A stretch of DNA of 64,000 bases from Fasciolopsis buskii. Its lineage: Eukaryota; Platyhelminthes; Trematoda; Plagiorchiida; Fasciolidae. The notes under the pieces are model-generated. The model was not told the origin of the DNA and searched no databases. It saw only the letters and a program-made list of their open reading frames with translations. The position numbers were made by a program, and so were the translations under genes. Below are positions 43,009 to 54,330 of this stretch, piece by piece (position 1 is the stretch's first letter; each line of letters opens with the position of its first letter). The stretch lies in contig LUCM01008805.1 of the NCBI GenBank assembly GCA_008360955.1, positions 88,303-152,302 of the forward strand, read 5' to 3'.

Positions 43009-43307
43009 ATGAGAAAAGACCAGTCATTCAAAGAGTACTTTAAACCACCCTCTATTGACAAGGTCAAATACATTCGTCGATTCAGTTCAGTTCAGTTTTC
43101 ACATCGGAAGATTTGAAACACCCCACTCCACTGTCCGGAATTCTTAGGACCGTATTCACTCTGGTCCAGTTCAGGATGTCTCGCTGAAAAAACAGAAAAC
43201 AGAATAGATCAACTCACCCTGGTGGTGAGTGATTATCACGAGTATCAAGTGTACAACCTTCAAGTCAAGAATGTAGAAAAACAATCAAAAGACCGTACCT
43301 TTTTACC

Positions 43308-44375
43308 TTACCTTATGGCGGAATGCACCACATCCCACTTTCGTTCCATCCTCTTGTTAAATAGACTCTCTGTTGATATGGCTACCAAAACATCGGGCAG
43401 TTCATTCCATGCATTCACAACTCTGCTACCAAAGAAGTGCAAACAAACCGACAGTCTGGATCGTCTTTTTGCAAGCCGTCTCTCATGGGAGCGCATGCCA
43501 GTGTATGATTCTTACTGAAAAAGCCGGCTGAACTGAGAACTGACGGGCGGGTCACAATCTCAATGGTTTCCATCAAGTCCGCACGGTGTTTCCTTCTATC
43601 CAAAAAGAAAAGATCGTAGTCGCAGAGTCGCTAATCGTATTACTTCCAATCCTTTCCCCCAACTATCTGCGTGGATAATCGCTGCACCCGTTCTATGCAA
43701 GCGTCTTTCTTGAAGGAAGGAGACTAAGCCTGCCAACGGTATTCTGGGTGATGTCACACTATGGCTTTGTACTTGGACAACAGCACCTCCAAATCACGGC
43801 GGGACAAGGCTGACCTCGGTCCAGAGGAATCACCCATGGCCCTTCGTTTTGTCGTGACCCATTGGTCCACCCACTTAAATTCTGGCGTGATTGATATTCC
43901 CAGGCGCTTTGCCATGCTGACGGCGTCCGCAGTGTCTGACCCTGTTGGTCTGTAAGGCATTTAGTGCGTCGAGGTAACAGACGACTTCTGCCCTCGTTTA
44001 GGGGTAGGCCTCGCTTGTCAGCCCAATCTGTCTCAATTCGCATACCGCAGACCTTGCCACTTTTACATTGCCGGCGCAGAAATGGCTGGGTGATATGGGG
44101 GTACAGGGTAAATCATTGATGAGGGGCAGGCGGAAGAGTTGCCCTGACACGGACCCTTGCGGAACGCTGACTGTGACGTACAACCCTCCTATCCAGAAGA
44201 AGTATGTTCGCTTGGTAATAATGGTCCTTGTCAGATTGCATACCTGCCCTAAGATAACGCACATCTCTGAATTAATTAGTAAGCAACGGTTGACTGACTG
44301 AAGCTGTCCGCTGGGGCCAAGGCGGCACATGTCAAACTTCTCGCCCTCATCCAATCTTTGAGTGACTTGATCCAA
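43308..44375 (-). pseudogene. CR1-like reverse transcriptase remnant
   Basis: The minus strand reads GGLYVTVSVPQGSVSGQLF and LINDLPC, the VPQGSVLGPLLFLIYINDLP block. Next comes HFCAGNVK where FADD-K is expected, so the catalytic Asp pair is lost. It continues ADKRGLPLNEGRS (LN..K block). Finally it reads RRKHRADLMETIEIV and LHFFGSRVVNAWNELPDVL, the RRR-DLIETYKI and FFS.RVVNLWNSLP blocks of CR1 elements. Confidence 0.78.
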
Positions 44376-44769
44376 AATGCACTATATGGCGATCAGGTCA
44401 GGTTTATCATTTTTTGTCCGCCGATCCAATTTCATTTTTTCCGCAAGCTGTTTTGCCCCCCTCAATATTGATTTTGCCAGTTAATGGGCTTCATTGGATG
44501 CAATCCGCCCATGTGTCATTGTTTCGTTGTTCCCACACCTTGGAAGCACAGGTTCATTCTGTAGCGTTCCTAGGGATTTTGAATGCAAGAATGCCACTGA
44601 CAATGACACCAGCCATTAGGAATAGGGTTTCTCTGGATCTGCCTCTGGAGTTTTGTGAACTCCATCAAAAATCTCTATTTTTTTAAAAAATGTCGACAGC
44701 CCGTTTGATAGTCCAGTCTCAAGTCTCTAACGAAAACCCAAATCTAATGATCCGCATTACCAATGGATG

Positions 44770-45710
44770 GATATATATATAAAGTACAATAGTTTGAAAA
44801 CAGTCATGACGCCAACGCTACCACACGTAAGCAGAGTGGTACAAAAAATGGGTGGAAACGGGTGGAACAGAAAATAACGGGATAACAAGTCCTTTTTTGT
44901 AATTTCGCCGTAGATAATGTGATTTTTCTTCGGTTCTTCGAGAGTTTCTTACGGGGCACAAATTCTACAGACAAGTCATACAGCACTTACGCTGCTGAAC
45001 TCGATTCAGAGCTATGTTCTCAGCGTCTCCGAACACCGACAGTCCTAATCTCTTGGACCCCACCCAAGCACCGAGAAGCACAAACCGATGCCAAAACTAG
45101 CAATAACTTCTTTAGATCTCTGCTTTAGGTCATAGAATGACCATCTTGCCCAGGTCATGCGAAATAAGGATGAGAAGATGGCAAACAGGATTGCATAAAA
45201 CGTGTCCAGGCCGTCGTCGACTGGGTAAAGTGGCAGGACTGTCTGCTTCCAAAGCTGGCCGGCGACCTTGCCATTGCTTCCCCGATTTTCCCGCCAAACT
45301 CGAGCAATAATTCGGATATCGGTGAGCGAATATAAAAATCGCCAGGCATCCTCAAAGTAGAGGGCAACTCTTGCAACCAAAGTCCGCTACGAACTGTAGT
45401 ATTCTACACTTTTCTCTTGAGAAAAGGCTGGATATCATATCAACACAAGTGCTGCGGGCTCATGAAGGGTTATCTGGCTTTCACACATTTTGGTGCAATT
45501 TTCCAACTTCCCCAGTTGTAATCAGATTTCGGGGGCATTTGAAAGCGCTGAATATCTCCAACTGATTACTATAAGGCTGAGTGCGGGCACAAGCTCCTGT
45601 CAATCTTAAAAAGTCCCCAGCCCTTTGAAAGCGGTCTTCCGTCCCCGCGCTATCACTACGCACCTCTTCTTCGATTATCCTCCATATTTCCTCCATTTTA
45701 GCTCCATCCG
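44770..45710 (-). mobile_element. RTE-like fragment nested in the CR1-like LINE
   Basis: It has a TA run at 44770-44780, then the shared RTE 3' block (GACGCCAACGCTACCACACG, 44809-44828), then frames 45380-45045 and 45696-45481 on the minus strand. These hold tail-domain remnants and an EEIWRIIEEEVR segment followed by QLEIFSAFKCPRN. The TA tail and the flanking CR1 sequence show a later insertion into the older LINE. Confidence 0.65.
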
Positions 45711-46014
45711 TCAGGTCCCAGGTTAACTCTGTTGCTCTGTCATGGGGTTAAGCCAAGTTCATATTGCCGAAGCTCCTTGCCCTCTTCGGAGCAACCGTGG
45801 GCAGACTCAATAAGAGAGTGATTTTTACTGTTACTTGGTCAATTGCGCCTAACGGTGATGGGCGCTGGAGATCCGTAACAGTATTTATCGGGCTTGTGAT
45901 TGCAAGTTCCGTCAGTGACCTCCCATGACTGGATCTACACCTAATTTACTCCAGTACAAACATTCGAGAAAGCCTTGTTGCACAAGACCGATGTGCTAAA
46001 CCTCAACGGACCAG

Positions 46015-46540
46015 TCAGCGCTCGGCAGGTTGGAAACCCTCCGCCTCCTTAACTGCATTTGTCAGATCATTTAGGAGCGAAAAATCCCCTTTCTGGTCGG
46101 CACATGAAGCCCCCATAAGCAGGCAACTTTGGCCGCATGGACGGAATTGGAGGCATGAATGCGAACAATTGGACGATTTTAGTGCAGAATTTGAGCTGAG
46201 ATCCAGCTTCGTTGATCCATTTTCCAACAAGGATGGTCAATCTGCCCCCTTGACAACCTTTGTTCTTGTCCCGGCAATAAATGTAAAAGATCTGCCTTGA
46301 CCTTCCCCCTATATGGTCTTTTTCTGCCAGCCAAGTTTCGGCAATGGCTTGTACAGAGGTCTTACGTTCAGCAACAGCCGGAGCGAGCTCGAACCACTTA
46401 TTACTACTGCTACTAAATAAGTTGACATGGGTCAATGCTAATCTGTCATCCCGGCCCCCCATGCTGCGGCATGGTCTTTGGGTTCCATATCCGAGGAATT
46501 GATATTTTTGCCGCAGCGACCGTTGCACGGGAGCGGCCAC
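46015..46540 (-). pseudogene. CR1-like endonuclease remnant
   Basis: A 157-codon minus frame reads RSLRQKYQFLGYG, THVNLFSSSSNKWFELAP and VQAIAETWLAE, then YRDKN-like and GGRLTILV blocks. The 'N..SL..K..EL', 'D..A.TETWL' and 'GGG..IYV' motifs of LINE endonucleases are recognisable. Confidence 0.65.
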
Positions 46541-46560
46541 CTAAGGCTTCAGACCTAGTT

Positions 46561-48829
46561 CTCACTCCCAGTTGTTAAATGAATGTCCATCACAAGACCC
46601 CAGCTGACTCTGTTTCTTGGCATCTGGTGGGAAGAAGTGGTAGTTTTCATTCTCCAGAAGGTCACCAGTGATCGCTATCTTCGGCGATGTCGGCCGAGTT
46701 GCTACCGTTGGTGGGCCAAAATATCAGAGGCATTCTTCACATTGCTTCCCTTGTTGGGCACCAGGCAGTTCTGTCCCCGCTTTCCAACCACCCAGACATC
46801 ATGCTGCCGACGTGTTGGTACCAGAGCTGTGGGATTATTTATGGCACTTCCCTCCGGCCACATGAGCGATTACTGTGGCACCGATAATTAGACGACCCCG
46901 GTTTCTTCTGCAAAACAGTCAAAATACCTCGACTTGCGGCACCCTTTTTACTCCCGCTGAGAGTAGAATTACTGCAACGAGGTTGATAAACGTCGCTCTC
47001 CTAGGTTCTTGTCTGCCCCTAAGATGTGATTCACGAATGAACGACTCCTTATTGAGGATGAGCAACTTGAGTCCCGAGGATTGGTTCATCTAGTGGAATG
47101 GATGCAAAAGCTCCTTGAACGTATGCTCCAGTGTAATGAATTCCTGGCTGAAATTCTCTCCTATTGTGATCCCAGAAATCTTGGAATCGATCCTCTTACC
47201 TGCCTGTGGTTTTTCCGTGGTGTAACTTGCATCCCCTTACTGATGCCGCTAGCCTAATGGGGAGTGCTGCTCACTGTGGCTAGACAATCATACTTGCGTC
47301 CAGTTGCTTCCGCCGCGGCCGCTTTCCTTTGAGATCCAGCTGGTAACGCTTGCAACCTTGAATATAGCACCTTTGGTTTCTGACAGAGTTACATATTCGT
47401 CGATGGATCCCCGTGCATTCTTGGAGGGCAGTCATGGAAGCCACTATGCATTAGTACTATATCCAATCGAGCCAACTGCTTTGGACGTGAAGAGGGTAAA
47501 CCTCCGTCATCTGATGTGGCCATCACTTGTGGACTCCATACCCAACGCCCTTCACAAAATGTTAAATGCAGCCAACATTCAGTCATGAAGTTGATGTTAG
47601 TGGAAACTTTGCACTAAATATAGAAACGAGGAACAATTTACAAAACTGGGCACTCCAAAAGTATAAGCCAAAACAAATTAGAACAAATAATGAGAAAACG
47701 AGAATCGTGTAAGCAAAAACGGATAGGGCTGCTGTTAAATGAAAAAAGAGATGGTCATTGAAAGTGTACACATTAGGATAGTTTGCGGCAGGCCGTATAT
47801 AGCTACGAAATTTGGATTGAATAACTTTTTCTACGAAAACACTGTTGCAAGCAGAACACACAAAAATTCAAACCGCTAGAAAATCGTCAGAAGGGTTAGA
47901 TCAAGTTAAGTTTGCACAGATCATCTAAGCTGCGATTCACAGATGTGACCCCAAAGCAGAATCGAGCGTCCCAAGCCCCTTAGGTGGCATTCTTAAGATT
48001 TCGCATCTATCATCGCGAGTTTTGTTTTCAGTGTTAGTTTGGTTTGCTGCAGACTTCCCGCATCCACTAAAATGAGAAAAGACTGGAGAAAAATTCTCAC
48101 TCTTGAGATGGAAGAGCATCCATTGTGCTTCAGTTCAACTATTTTATAACATCACACCAACAAATTTTCCAATCACTTGGGTCTGTTTCGCAAACCCTGT
48201 ATCGTAGAACTTTGACACCGGGAATATTTCGTACCTCATTTTATGTAATGATGTCCTATGCGTGTTGATGATTCCAGCAGTCACCGGTTCTCATGATGGC
48301 TTTTTTCCAATCCCCGACCACTCTAAATCAGAAACATTTCGCATTCACTGTTGACTTAGGGCAGGATTGCCGTAGCTTCGCTCCGTTGCATCGCCCTTGA
48401 TCTTCGGCGGTCTACCCAAGCATGTGGTCATCATCTATCTTTGAACAGTTTACTTTTCACTGGACAGGCCATGGCCCGAGCCGTTCAGGTGTCCAGAATT
48501 CTGTCCATGGTATGCATTTTGGTTGTTCGTCCACCTCGTCCAGGTTACTTCAGGAGCCGAAAGCGTTGATAATAAGACAGGCTGTACCTGGGCAGCTGGA
48601 CTGGTCTTCACGGTGTAAGTTTTCCTCCAGCTGAAACCGAAGCTTCGGGAATGGCATGTGACGGATGGCCATAAAACGGCAGTTCGTCATCACATGCAAA
48701 TTACAAGCCTAAAAAGGTAGAAGTATTTATTCAACTAATCTCAGAGACCGATATCCCAACCGAACGAAGAGTCACAGAAGAAGACGAAGCGATACATAAG
48801 AGCACAGAACACACGGAAATGCATTCACG
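46561..48829. other. Unassigned, probable decayed repeat DNA
   Basis: A GC-richer stretch with several short frames (46583-46891, 47304-47588, 47583-47861, 48422-48634). None has a recognisable domain. It may contain the 5' part of the neighbouring LINE, but I cannot show it. Confidence 0.3.
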
Positions 48830-48849
48830 TCACTGCTCGTTAAAACGAT

Positions 48850-49780
48850 AGTACATAGGAAAAGCAGGTGGCAGAAAATACGATAGTTTTGATAAGTGCA
48901 ACTTGGTTATCATTCGAACAGTAACGTCCAGTGGCTGCTTGCAAGACCTGTGTGATGTCACATGGTTGTAATGAGTGATCAATGGCCGTGTTCTGCAGTT
49001 TGTCAGCTGCCGCATTACATACGTTTGAGGTGACATGATGTGGCCAATGGTGCAAAGCGCTTGCCAGGGTTTGCGGAACGGCGCCGCCTGTCCTGATGGC
49101 GGTCTCGTTCGATGCACCCACACGTAATCGCCTAAATAGTGCTGTAGTCCGCTTGCGGTCGTGTCGTAAACCGTTTCTGCCACCCTTGCACCGTTTGAAG
49201 GTGCCCGCATTCCAAGCGATGTGCCAAGTGGAAGCTGTCCAACATAGCATGACAAAATATATGGCCTTGCAGGTTGCTAGTGCTGTGAGTAATTCCACAT
49301 ATAATCGCAATTCCAGTGTCCACAGCAAATATGAGAACACAAATCCCGATGACTTGCGCGCGGCTTAGTGATAAGCCACTATGTGCAATGACAGTGCTTC
49401 TTCCCATTCGGAGCCGTTTGGCTAGTGGACAAAGAGACGACTGATAGTCTTCAGTGTCTGATTTGTCCTTTCAGCTACCCGCTTCTCTTGGGATTGGCAA
49501 TTCTTACTTCTCGTCTTTCGACAACCCAACAATATACGGAGGTCTACCATCAGGTGACTCTCGAATGCCGGCCTTTAGTAAGGGTGAATCAATAAGAACG
49601 CTCCAAAGCTTGCGGTCCACTCATTGACGGTGGTGATGGCCGAGGTAGTTGTTTTCTTACTGAGCATCACCATCGCCTGGCACTGCTCAGTAAAGTACTC
49701 AACCATTACCGGGATGTGGTGGCTTCCTTTGTTTGTAGCGTAGGTATATAATCTCGCCTGGGAAACCCAAACTCAGTTTA
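48850..49780 (-). mobile_element. Ty3/Gypsy-type LTR retrotransposon integrase, decayed
   Basis: On the minus strand, near 49760-49660, the sequence reads GSHHIPVMVEYFTEQCQA, the integrase core 'Y-LV-VDYFTKW-EA' block. Near 49490-49430 it reads QSQEKRVAERTNQTLKT, the 'GK-ER-NRTLK' block. At 49150-48950 it reads GDYVWVHRTRPPSGQAAPF, KPWQALC, MSPQTYVMR and PLITHYNHV, the C-terminal GPY/F-type module (GD-VWL, PW-GPF, LS..TY, V-H-NRL-PY). Frames are broken. No LTRs, protease or RNase H were recognised nearby. Confidence 0.72.
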
Positions 49781-50276
49781 AAGCCGATCTTGAGATTCCG
49801 GAAATGTTAATCGTATGCACCGGCAGCCGTCGATAATTAGAATCAAACGCCTCATCGAGTCTCGCCGTAACCTCATTTAACAACCCCAGGAAGTTTGTCA
49901 GATAAGACCACTGCTTAGTGAATCCATAATGCGCCCCATACAAATTGAGCAATTCGTAGAGTGCTTACCTGTTCAAATACTAGTCTCTCAAGACACTTGC
50001 ATAGGATATATGTGTAACTCGATAGTTTCTACCAGTTATTGGCTTCTACAGCTGCTGCTTTTCAGTAGAATTGTAGCCTACCAAGGCACACGACGTCCTG
50101 AAAAAAGCTGCATATATGTCTATTTAGTATAGTTCTGCGTGCACACGACAACGGCCATCGCGGCGATTAAACAGGCGTCCAGATCAGTGTTTCGTCGGCG
50201 GTTTTCCTTGACTGTACGGGATTTTAAGTCATTTATTTTCATGCAAAAGTTTTCGAGGTAGTTGACATGTAAAATA
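49781..50276. other. Unassigned between integrase and LINE fragments
   Basis: Short frames only, with nothing recognised. Confidence 0.3.
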
Positions 50277-50720
50277 CAGTTCAGTTCAGCGTGCACGAGA
50301 CGAAAATGTGGCCTCCAGGCACGCGAGCATCCAGGTTGCTGTCGTCGACAGGTATCCGTAGTTTCCAACAGTGGTCACGCCCTTTTGCTTCTGAAAGTCA
50401 AAGTACCAGGTGCGGTATCAAATCCAGCGGGTGCGTTTTGTGCTCACCAACGAAGCTTACGGTTTCACCTCAGGTTCATCGTGCCCAGCAGGCATCCAGC
50501 TTTTGTAAATCCATAAACATCAACACCGTTTAACACATTCCCTGGCAGTCGGCTCCATAGTTTAATCACCCAAACAGCGAGAAACAAGCCGTCACTTGAA
50601 AACTTGTGCGTTTTCTCTGCAGTCACAAACAATGGTCCCTCTGGCACACGAGAACTCGATTCCGCACTTTTACTGCCTGGAATAAATTTCGCTATTTTAA
50701 ACTTTTTAATTGGCACAATG
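50277..50720 (-). mobile_element. CR1-like LINE 3' end with (AACTG)n tail
   Basis: Minus frame 50716-50465 holds KFSSDGLFLAVWVIKLWSRLP then VDVYGFTKAG. This is the C-terminal 'F-S-RV-NLWN-LP...FK--LD' block of CR1 LINEs. A 3' untranslated part of about 190 bases ends in two AACTG units at 50277-50292, the same tail type and distance as the LINE ending at 43081. Confidence 0.65.
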
Positions 50721-50819
50721 GGTGTGCTTCGGTGTCTAAGGGGGAAAATGCCAAGGTCGTGGACTTCTTCATTATAGCTTTAGTGCATTTGGCCAACCAA
50801 GTCTGCAACTTTTCATAGC

Positions 50820-50910
50820 AATTTTATCTTGGCACTGCTTAATAAAGTGCTCACCCATTACTGGAGTGTAGTGGCTTCCTTTGCTGATAACCAACAATGG
50901 TGGGACGAGA
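50820..50910 (-). mobile_element. Second Gypsy-type integrase core fragment
   Basis: The minus strand reads GSHYTPVMGEHFIKQCQ, clearly the same segment as that at 49760-49660, with about one-fifth of bases changed. It probably represents another copy of the same family cut off by later insertions. Confidence 0.55.
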
Positions 50911-51229
50911 TGCACTCGGTTGTTTGCTGCAAATATGCTCCGGACGCTATATGGGAGACCGTCTTACAGTTTGCACGGAAGTTGGCGACATCTTCGCATA
51001 TATCCGGCCTCTAGTATCGTTATGTTGGGTGGGAAATGCGTTTGAAGTCTAACTGACCGCCATACATAATGATGCGTCATTTTGCTTATCTGATATGCCG
51101 TGGGGATTGATGCAACAGTTCGCATTCGGTTTTTTGTCCAGTTTTGTTCAACACACGGTTATTGGTTGTAAACAACTAATTATATTTTTTTCGAACGTGT
51201 AACATGTAACAGTGGAGGGGCAAAAATTT

Positions 51230-52110
51230 TAAAAATGCTCATGTGCATTCTTTGGATTATCGATGCAATAAAAAATGCTGTACATGTTGGGTCATGTTTG
51301 GCTAGCAGCAGCGCACGTGGCAAGGAGCAGATGCAAAGAGAATTCAAGTCAACGGGATCTCCTTGTCAGCACATTTTCATTAGCTCCGTTCCATTTTCCA
51401 TCGGTCGCCACATGTATGCAACCAACCCGGGATGGATCACCAACGCCATAAATGTCTTTTATGGTGAAGCAAAACGCGAATTACATATGACAAATCAGAT
51501 AACGTGGGGCGCAAAATAGCGCGTAAACAATGGAGGAGAAATTTAGAGGTGCTACCTGGCGGACGATATATTCTGGTGAACAGTATATTGAACGGACATT
51601 GACAGCATGAAAAGCCGAGTATTGATGATGCAGTTAGTTGTGACAGGCGGAGCAGCGGCGTTGGGTAAAAGTTGGACATTCATGTACTTTTACTGCATTC
51701 ATGCTGTTTGTTTTGAGTAATCTGAAATCATAAATTTCTGCTGGGTCCAGTGATAGATTTGGGGTTGGAAGGGGAATAGAGAACTCTCGACTAGCTGTTG
51801 GAGAACCAAACACAGCTGAGGCAATGTCAGGTACATTTTTATGAAGTACAGCCTTCAGAAGCAAGAGTCTGCCACCATATTGGCACACCTCAATAAAGAC
51901 TCATGAGACATAATGGGCTGCAGCCTTGATGAGGAAATAACCGTATTATGTATGCAGAAAGTTGGCTCACATCATGTGCCAATAAAGATTTTCCGCGTGG
52001 GTTCGTTTCGCAAAGATTGGGTCGACAGAGCTTTGGAAAACTGCAGGAGGTATCCAGGATGAATGGGCGCGTGTGAACACTAAGACTAGAGGGCTGTCAA
52101 TCACAACAGT
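51230..52110. repeat. Diverged repeat, copy A (partner 61985-62800)
   Basis: A block order shared with copy B: TGTTGGGTCATGTTTGGCTAG, GTCGCCACATGTATGCAACC, TGGGTCCAGTGATAGA, and CATGTGCCAATAAAGATTTTCC. Identity is low but the order and spacing are kept. Open frames in either copy match no family I know. It may be part of an uncharacterised or very decayed retroelement. Confidence 0.5.
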
Positions 52111-52969
52111 GCTAGTGAATGGGGCTGCCCGAATGATGGCCACCTAATATTGTGCGAGTAAGCTCCCGCATTCCATCAATATTTGACCACTGTGATCGTC
52201 GTCACAACTCAAGTCAAATGCTGCCATTTTTGAGGGCAGAATATTGGGCAGTTCTGGGACTACAAATCCTGCGAAGATAGATGCCAGAAGACAGGGAGGC
52301 ATAAGCTGGACAAGAGACTGAGAACTGAACAAAGCACAAATACTAACCAGGAGTGTAGAATAAATAAACTGTTAGCAACATGCAATTTGATGGCATAGAA
52401 ATATGAAATGATAAGCGGAATTGGACTAAATGTTGCAAGAGCGATACCCTGGGGAACTGGCGAGTGGCAACAGAGCCGAGAAAATAGAGGAGACAGAAGG
52501 AAGCCGTTGGCCGTCCTGCTCAGCCTCAAAGGGTAAACGCAAAGGTGTGATCCACATACATAGATGCCTGCACACAAGGATTCATCGGAGAAGGCCGGAT
52601 CCACCGGCAAAGGCGGCGATAACTCCGATGTACAAGGGAGTTGAAGGAGGAAATGCGATATGGTGTAAGTGGGATTAGCCAGACATCAGGTTTTTTAGGA
52701 GTGGATGATACCAGACGAGTTAAAACCGAGCTAGCCAGATTCTACAATAATTGTTGGCATGGAAGTAGAATCGCACAGGCATGAGCGCAGGTCAGGCGCT
52801 GGTGCCAGCTGCGGATTAGGAAGCGATCAATCGTGCGAGCAGGGCGAAAAAAGGAAGTGGGTATAATTGAGGAGGAATGCACCAGAGACGAAGATGCATT
52901 TGATTCCCAGTGAAATTGACCATTGTTTATAGATTCTGATCTAGGAGATCCAGCAGTTGGCACGCTAGA
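52111..52969. other. Unassigned decayed DNA
   Basis: Frames at 52332-52144, 52610-52260 and 52963-52742 (minus strand) have no certain family. They may be the continuation of an endonuclease-bearing LINE whose GDFN-like block lies just beyond. Confidence 0.3.
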
Positions 52970-53180
52970 ATCATTTAAAAACGGCAGAGAGTATCAGGAA
53001 GTGAACGATATTAACGAGAAACGACAGGAAGATTTCGGAGACGGTGGTAGTAGAGGATTGGAGGTGAAGACCTAACCACTTCCAAAGTGGGTTGTTTAGA
53101 TTCGCCAAAATAAGGGCTGTGCCCCCTAGCAAATGTCGTCCGTGTAGGTCCTTACATTGATCAAGAGTATGAAACAAAGT
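52970..53180 (-). mobile_element. Possible CR1-like endonuclease fragment
   Basis: Minus frame 53177-52971 reads LDQCKDLHGRHLLGGTALI, then LANLNNPLWKWLGLHLQSS, VSEIFLSFLVN. It resembles the 'L-GDFN-P-IDW......FL-----N-L-Q-V' region of LINE endonucleases. GDFN is degraded to ANLN. Confidence 0.4.
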
Positions 53181-54100
53181 TGGTAGTGGAAGCGAACATT
53201 TGAAGATGATGACCGAGTAGGGATATCACACGATTCTGGTGGTGGTGCTGGAGTTGACTGGGAAGTAGGAGAGATAGGGGTGTACATCAGCGCTCCTATA
53301 CACACCGTTAGAGTAGTAAGGTTTTACGGTACAAAAGCCAGGTACTAAGAAAAAGAAATCATGTTTGAAAATGAGTGGTGAGGTGTTTCCGGGATGGAGC
53401 AGCATGTATGACGACCATGTGTGCTAGTATTGGAGCTCAGTTTGAAATTTGGAATGCTTGAGAAAGGGGCTTTGCCACACATTCCTACGACCAATAAAAA
53501 TGAAAGAAAGAAAGAACAAAACGACTATTGTGCAAAATCGTATCAGAGTGCCCCGAGCTCTCCATTTTTGTTCAACTATGGAGAACTGTGTAGTAGCCCC
53601 AATGGTTTGTTTACTTTCCCAACGTTTTTTGAGTCCGGTTCAAGGAGCTCACAGTCCAATGGAGACTTGGGTACAAGTCGCAAACTTAACAGTTAATAAG
53701 GGGGGATTTGCCTACCTTGTTTTGCGTTTTCATGTGAGTATGACGAGACTGTATCATATGATACTGCTGCTTCCGGTAGCATTCTACCATCAAGTCCTTT
53801 GCCGCGAACTAAATGAATCTAAGCCTTGCGATATATCAATGGTGGAGTCCAAGGCCTAGGAGAGAAAAGCGTAGGAAATTTTAGTGTCATTGGAGACGAG
53901 AAAGTAAACAAGATGAATAACGTTGACGACATCAGTGGCGTAAAGTATAATGACAATTGAACCCCAAACGTTGACGCGAATTACACCAACGGTCACTAAG
54001 TTAGGTTGGGATGCAGAGTCATCTGTCTGAACTACCTGGTTTTTAATGACAGGCATGATGATGAATGTCGGTCCAATGATGCCGCAAGATCATACTTTAC
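53181..54100. other. Unassigned, one 136-codon open frame
   Basis: The plus frame 53449-53859 (136 codons) is the longest plus-strand frame in this part, but it has no recognisable domain or splice context. I treat it as chance. Confidence 0.3.
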
Positions 54101-54330
54101 TTAGTAATAATAATCATAATAATAATGTATATTTCTCGATTTGCGAGAGGCTTGCGCAAGACAAGACCTCATTTGTACAGGGATGATACCTAGGACGGGC
54201 GAATAACAAAAATAAGAAGGGATATGGGGATGTTTGCGGCCTTGGAGTACTTGGGAATCAAACCTGGAAGTAGGATCAAAATGGGGAACGTATTGCGCGG
54301 GGGGCCCAACTATGCCGGTCAAAAATCAAA
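54101..54330 (-). mobile_element. LINE 3' end with (ATT)n tail, copy 1
   Basis: On the minus strand a 3' part ends CTCTCGCAAATCGAGAAATA, then TACATTATTATTATGATTATTATTAC. The CTCTCG(A)nATCGAGA hairpin and the ATT tail recur at 57190-57260. The tail covers 54101-54127. Confidence 0.6.

Larger units (their letters stand above)
43081..46560 (-). mobile_element. CR1-like LINE, interrupted and decayed
   Basis: On the minus strand an endonuclease region (46540-46015) is followed by a reverse transcriptase (44375-43759) and a C-terminal region (43603-43308). It ends with an (AACTG)n tail at 43098-43081. The order fits one element of about 2.5 kb, split by a nested RTE-like fragment (44770-45710). 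Frames are broken throughout. The 3' tail lies 73 bases upstream of the ATP1B start codon, in the same orientation. Confidence 0.7.

Noticed and set aside
48840..49340. 166-codon minus-strand open frame
   Set aside because: It overlaps the Gypsy integrase region in a different frame. The family motifs lie in the 49255-48830 frame, so this one is a shadow.
53449..53859. 136-codon plus-strand open frame
   Set aside because: No recognisable domain, and it is surrounded by decayed repeat DNA. Nothing but length supports it.
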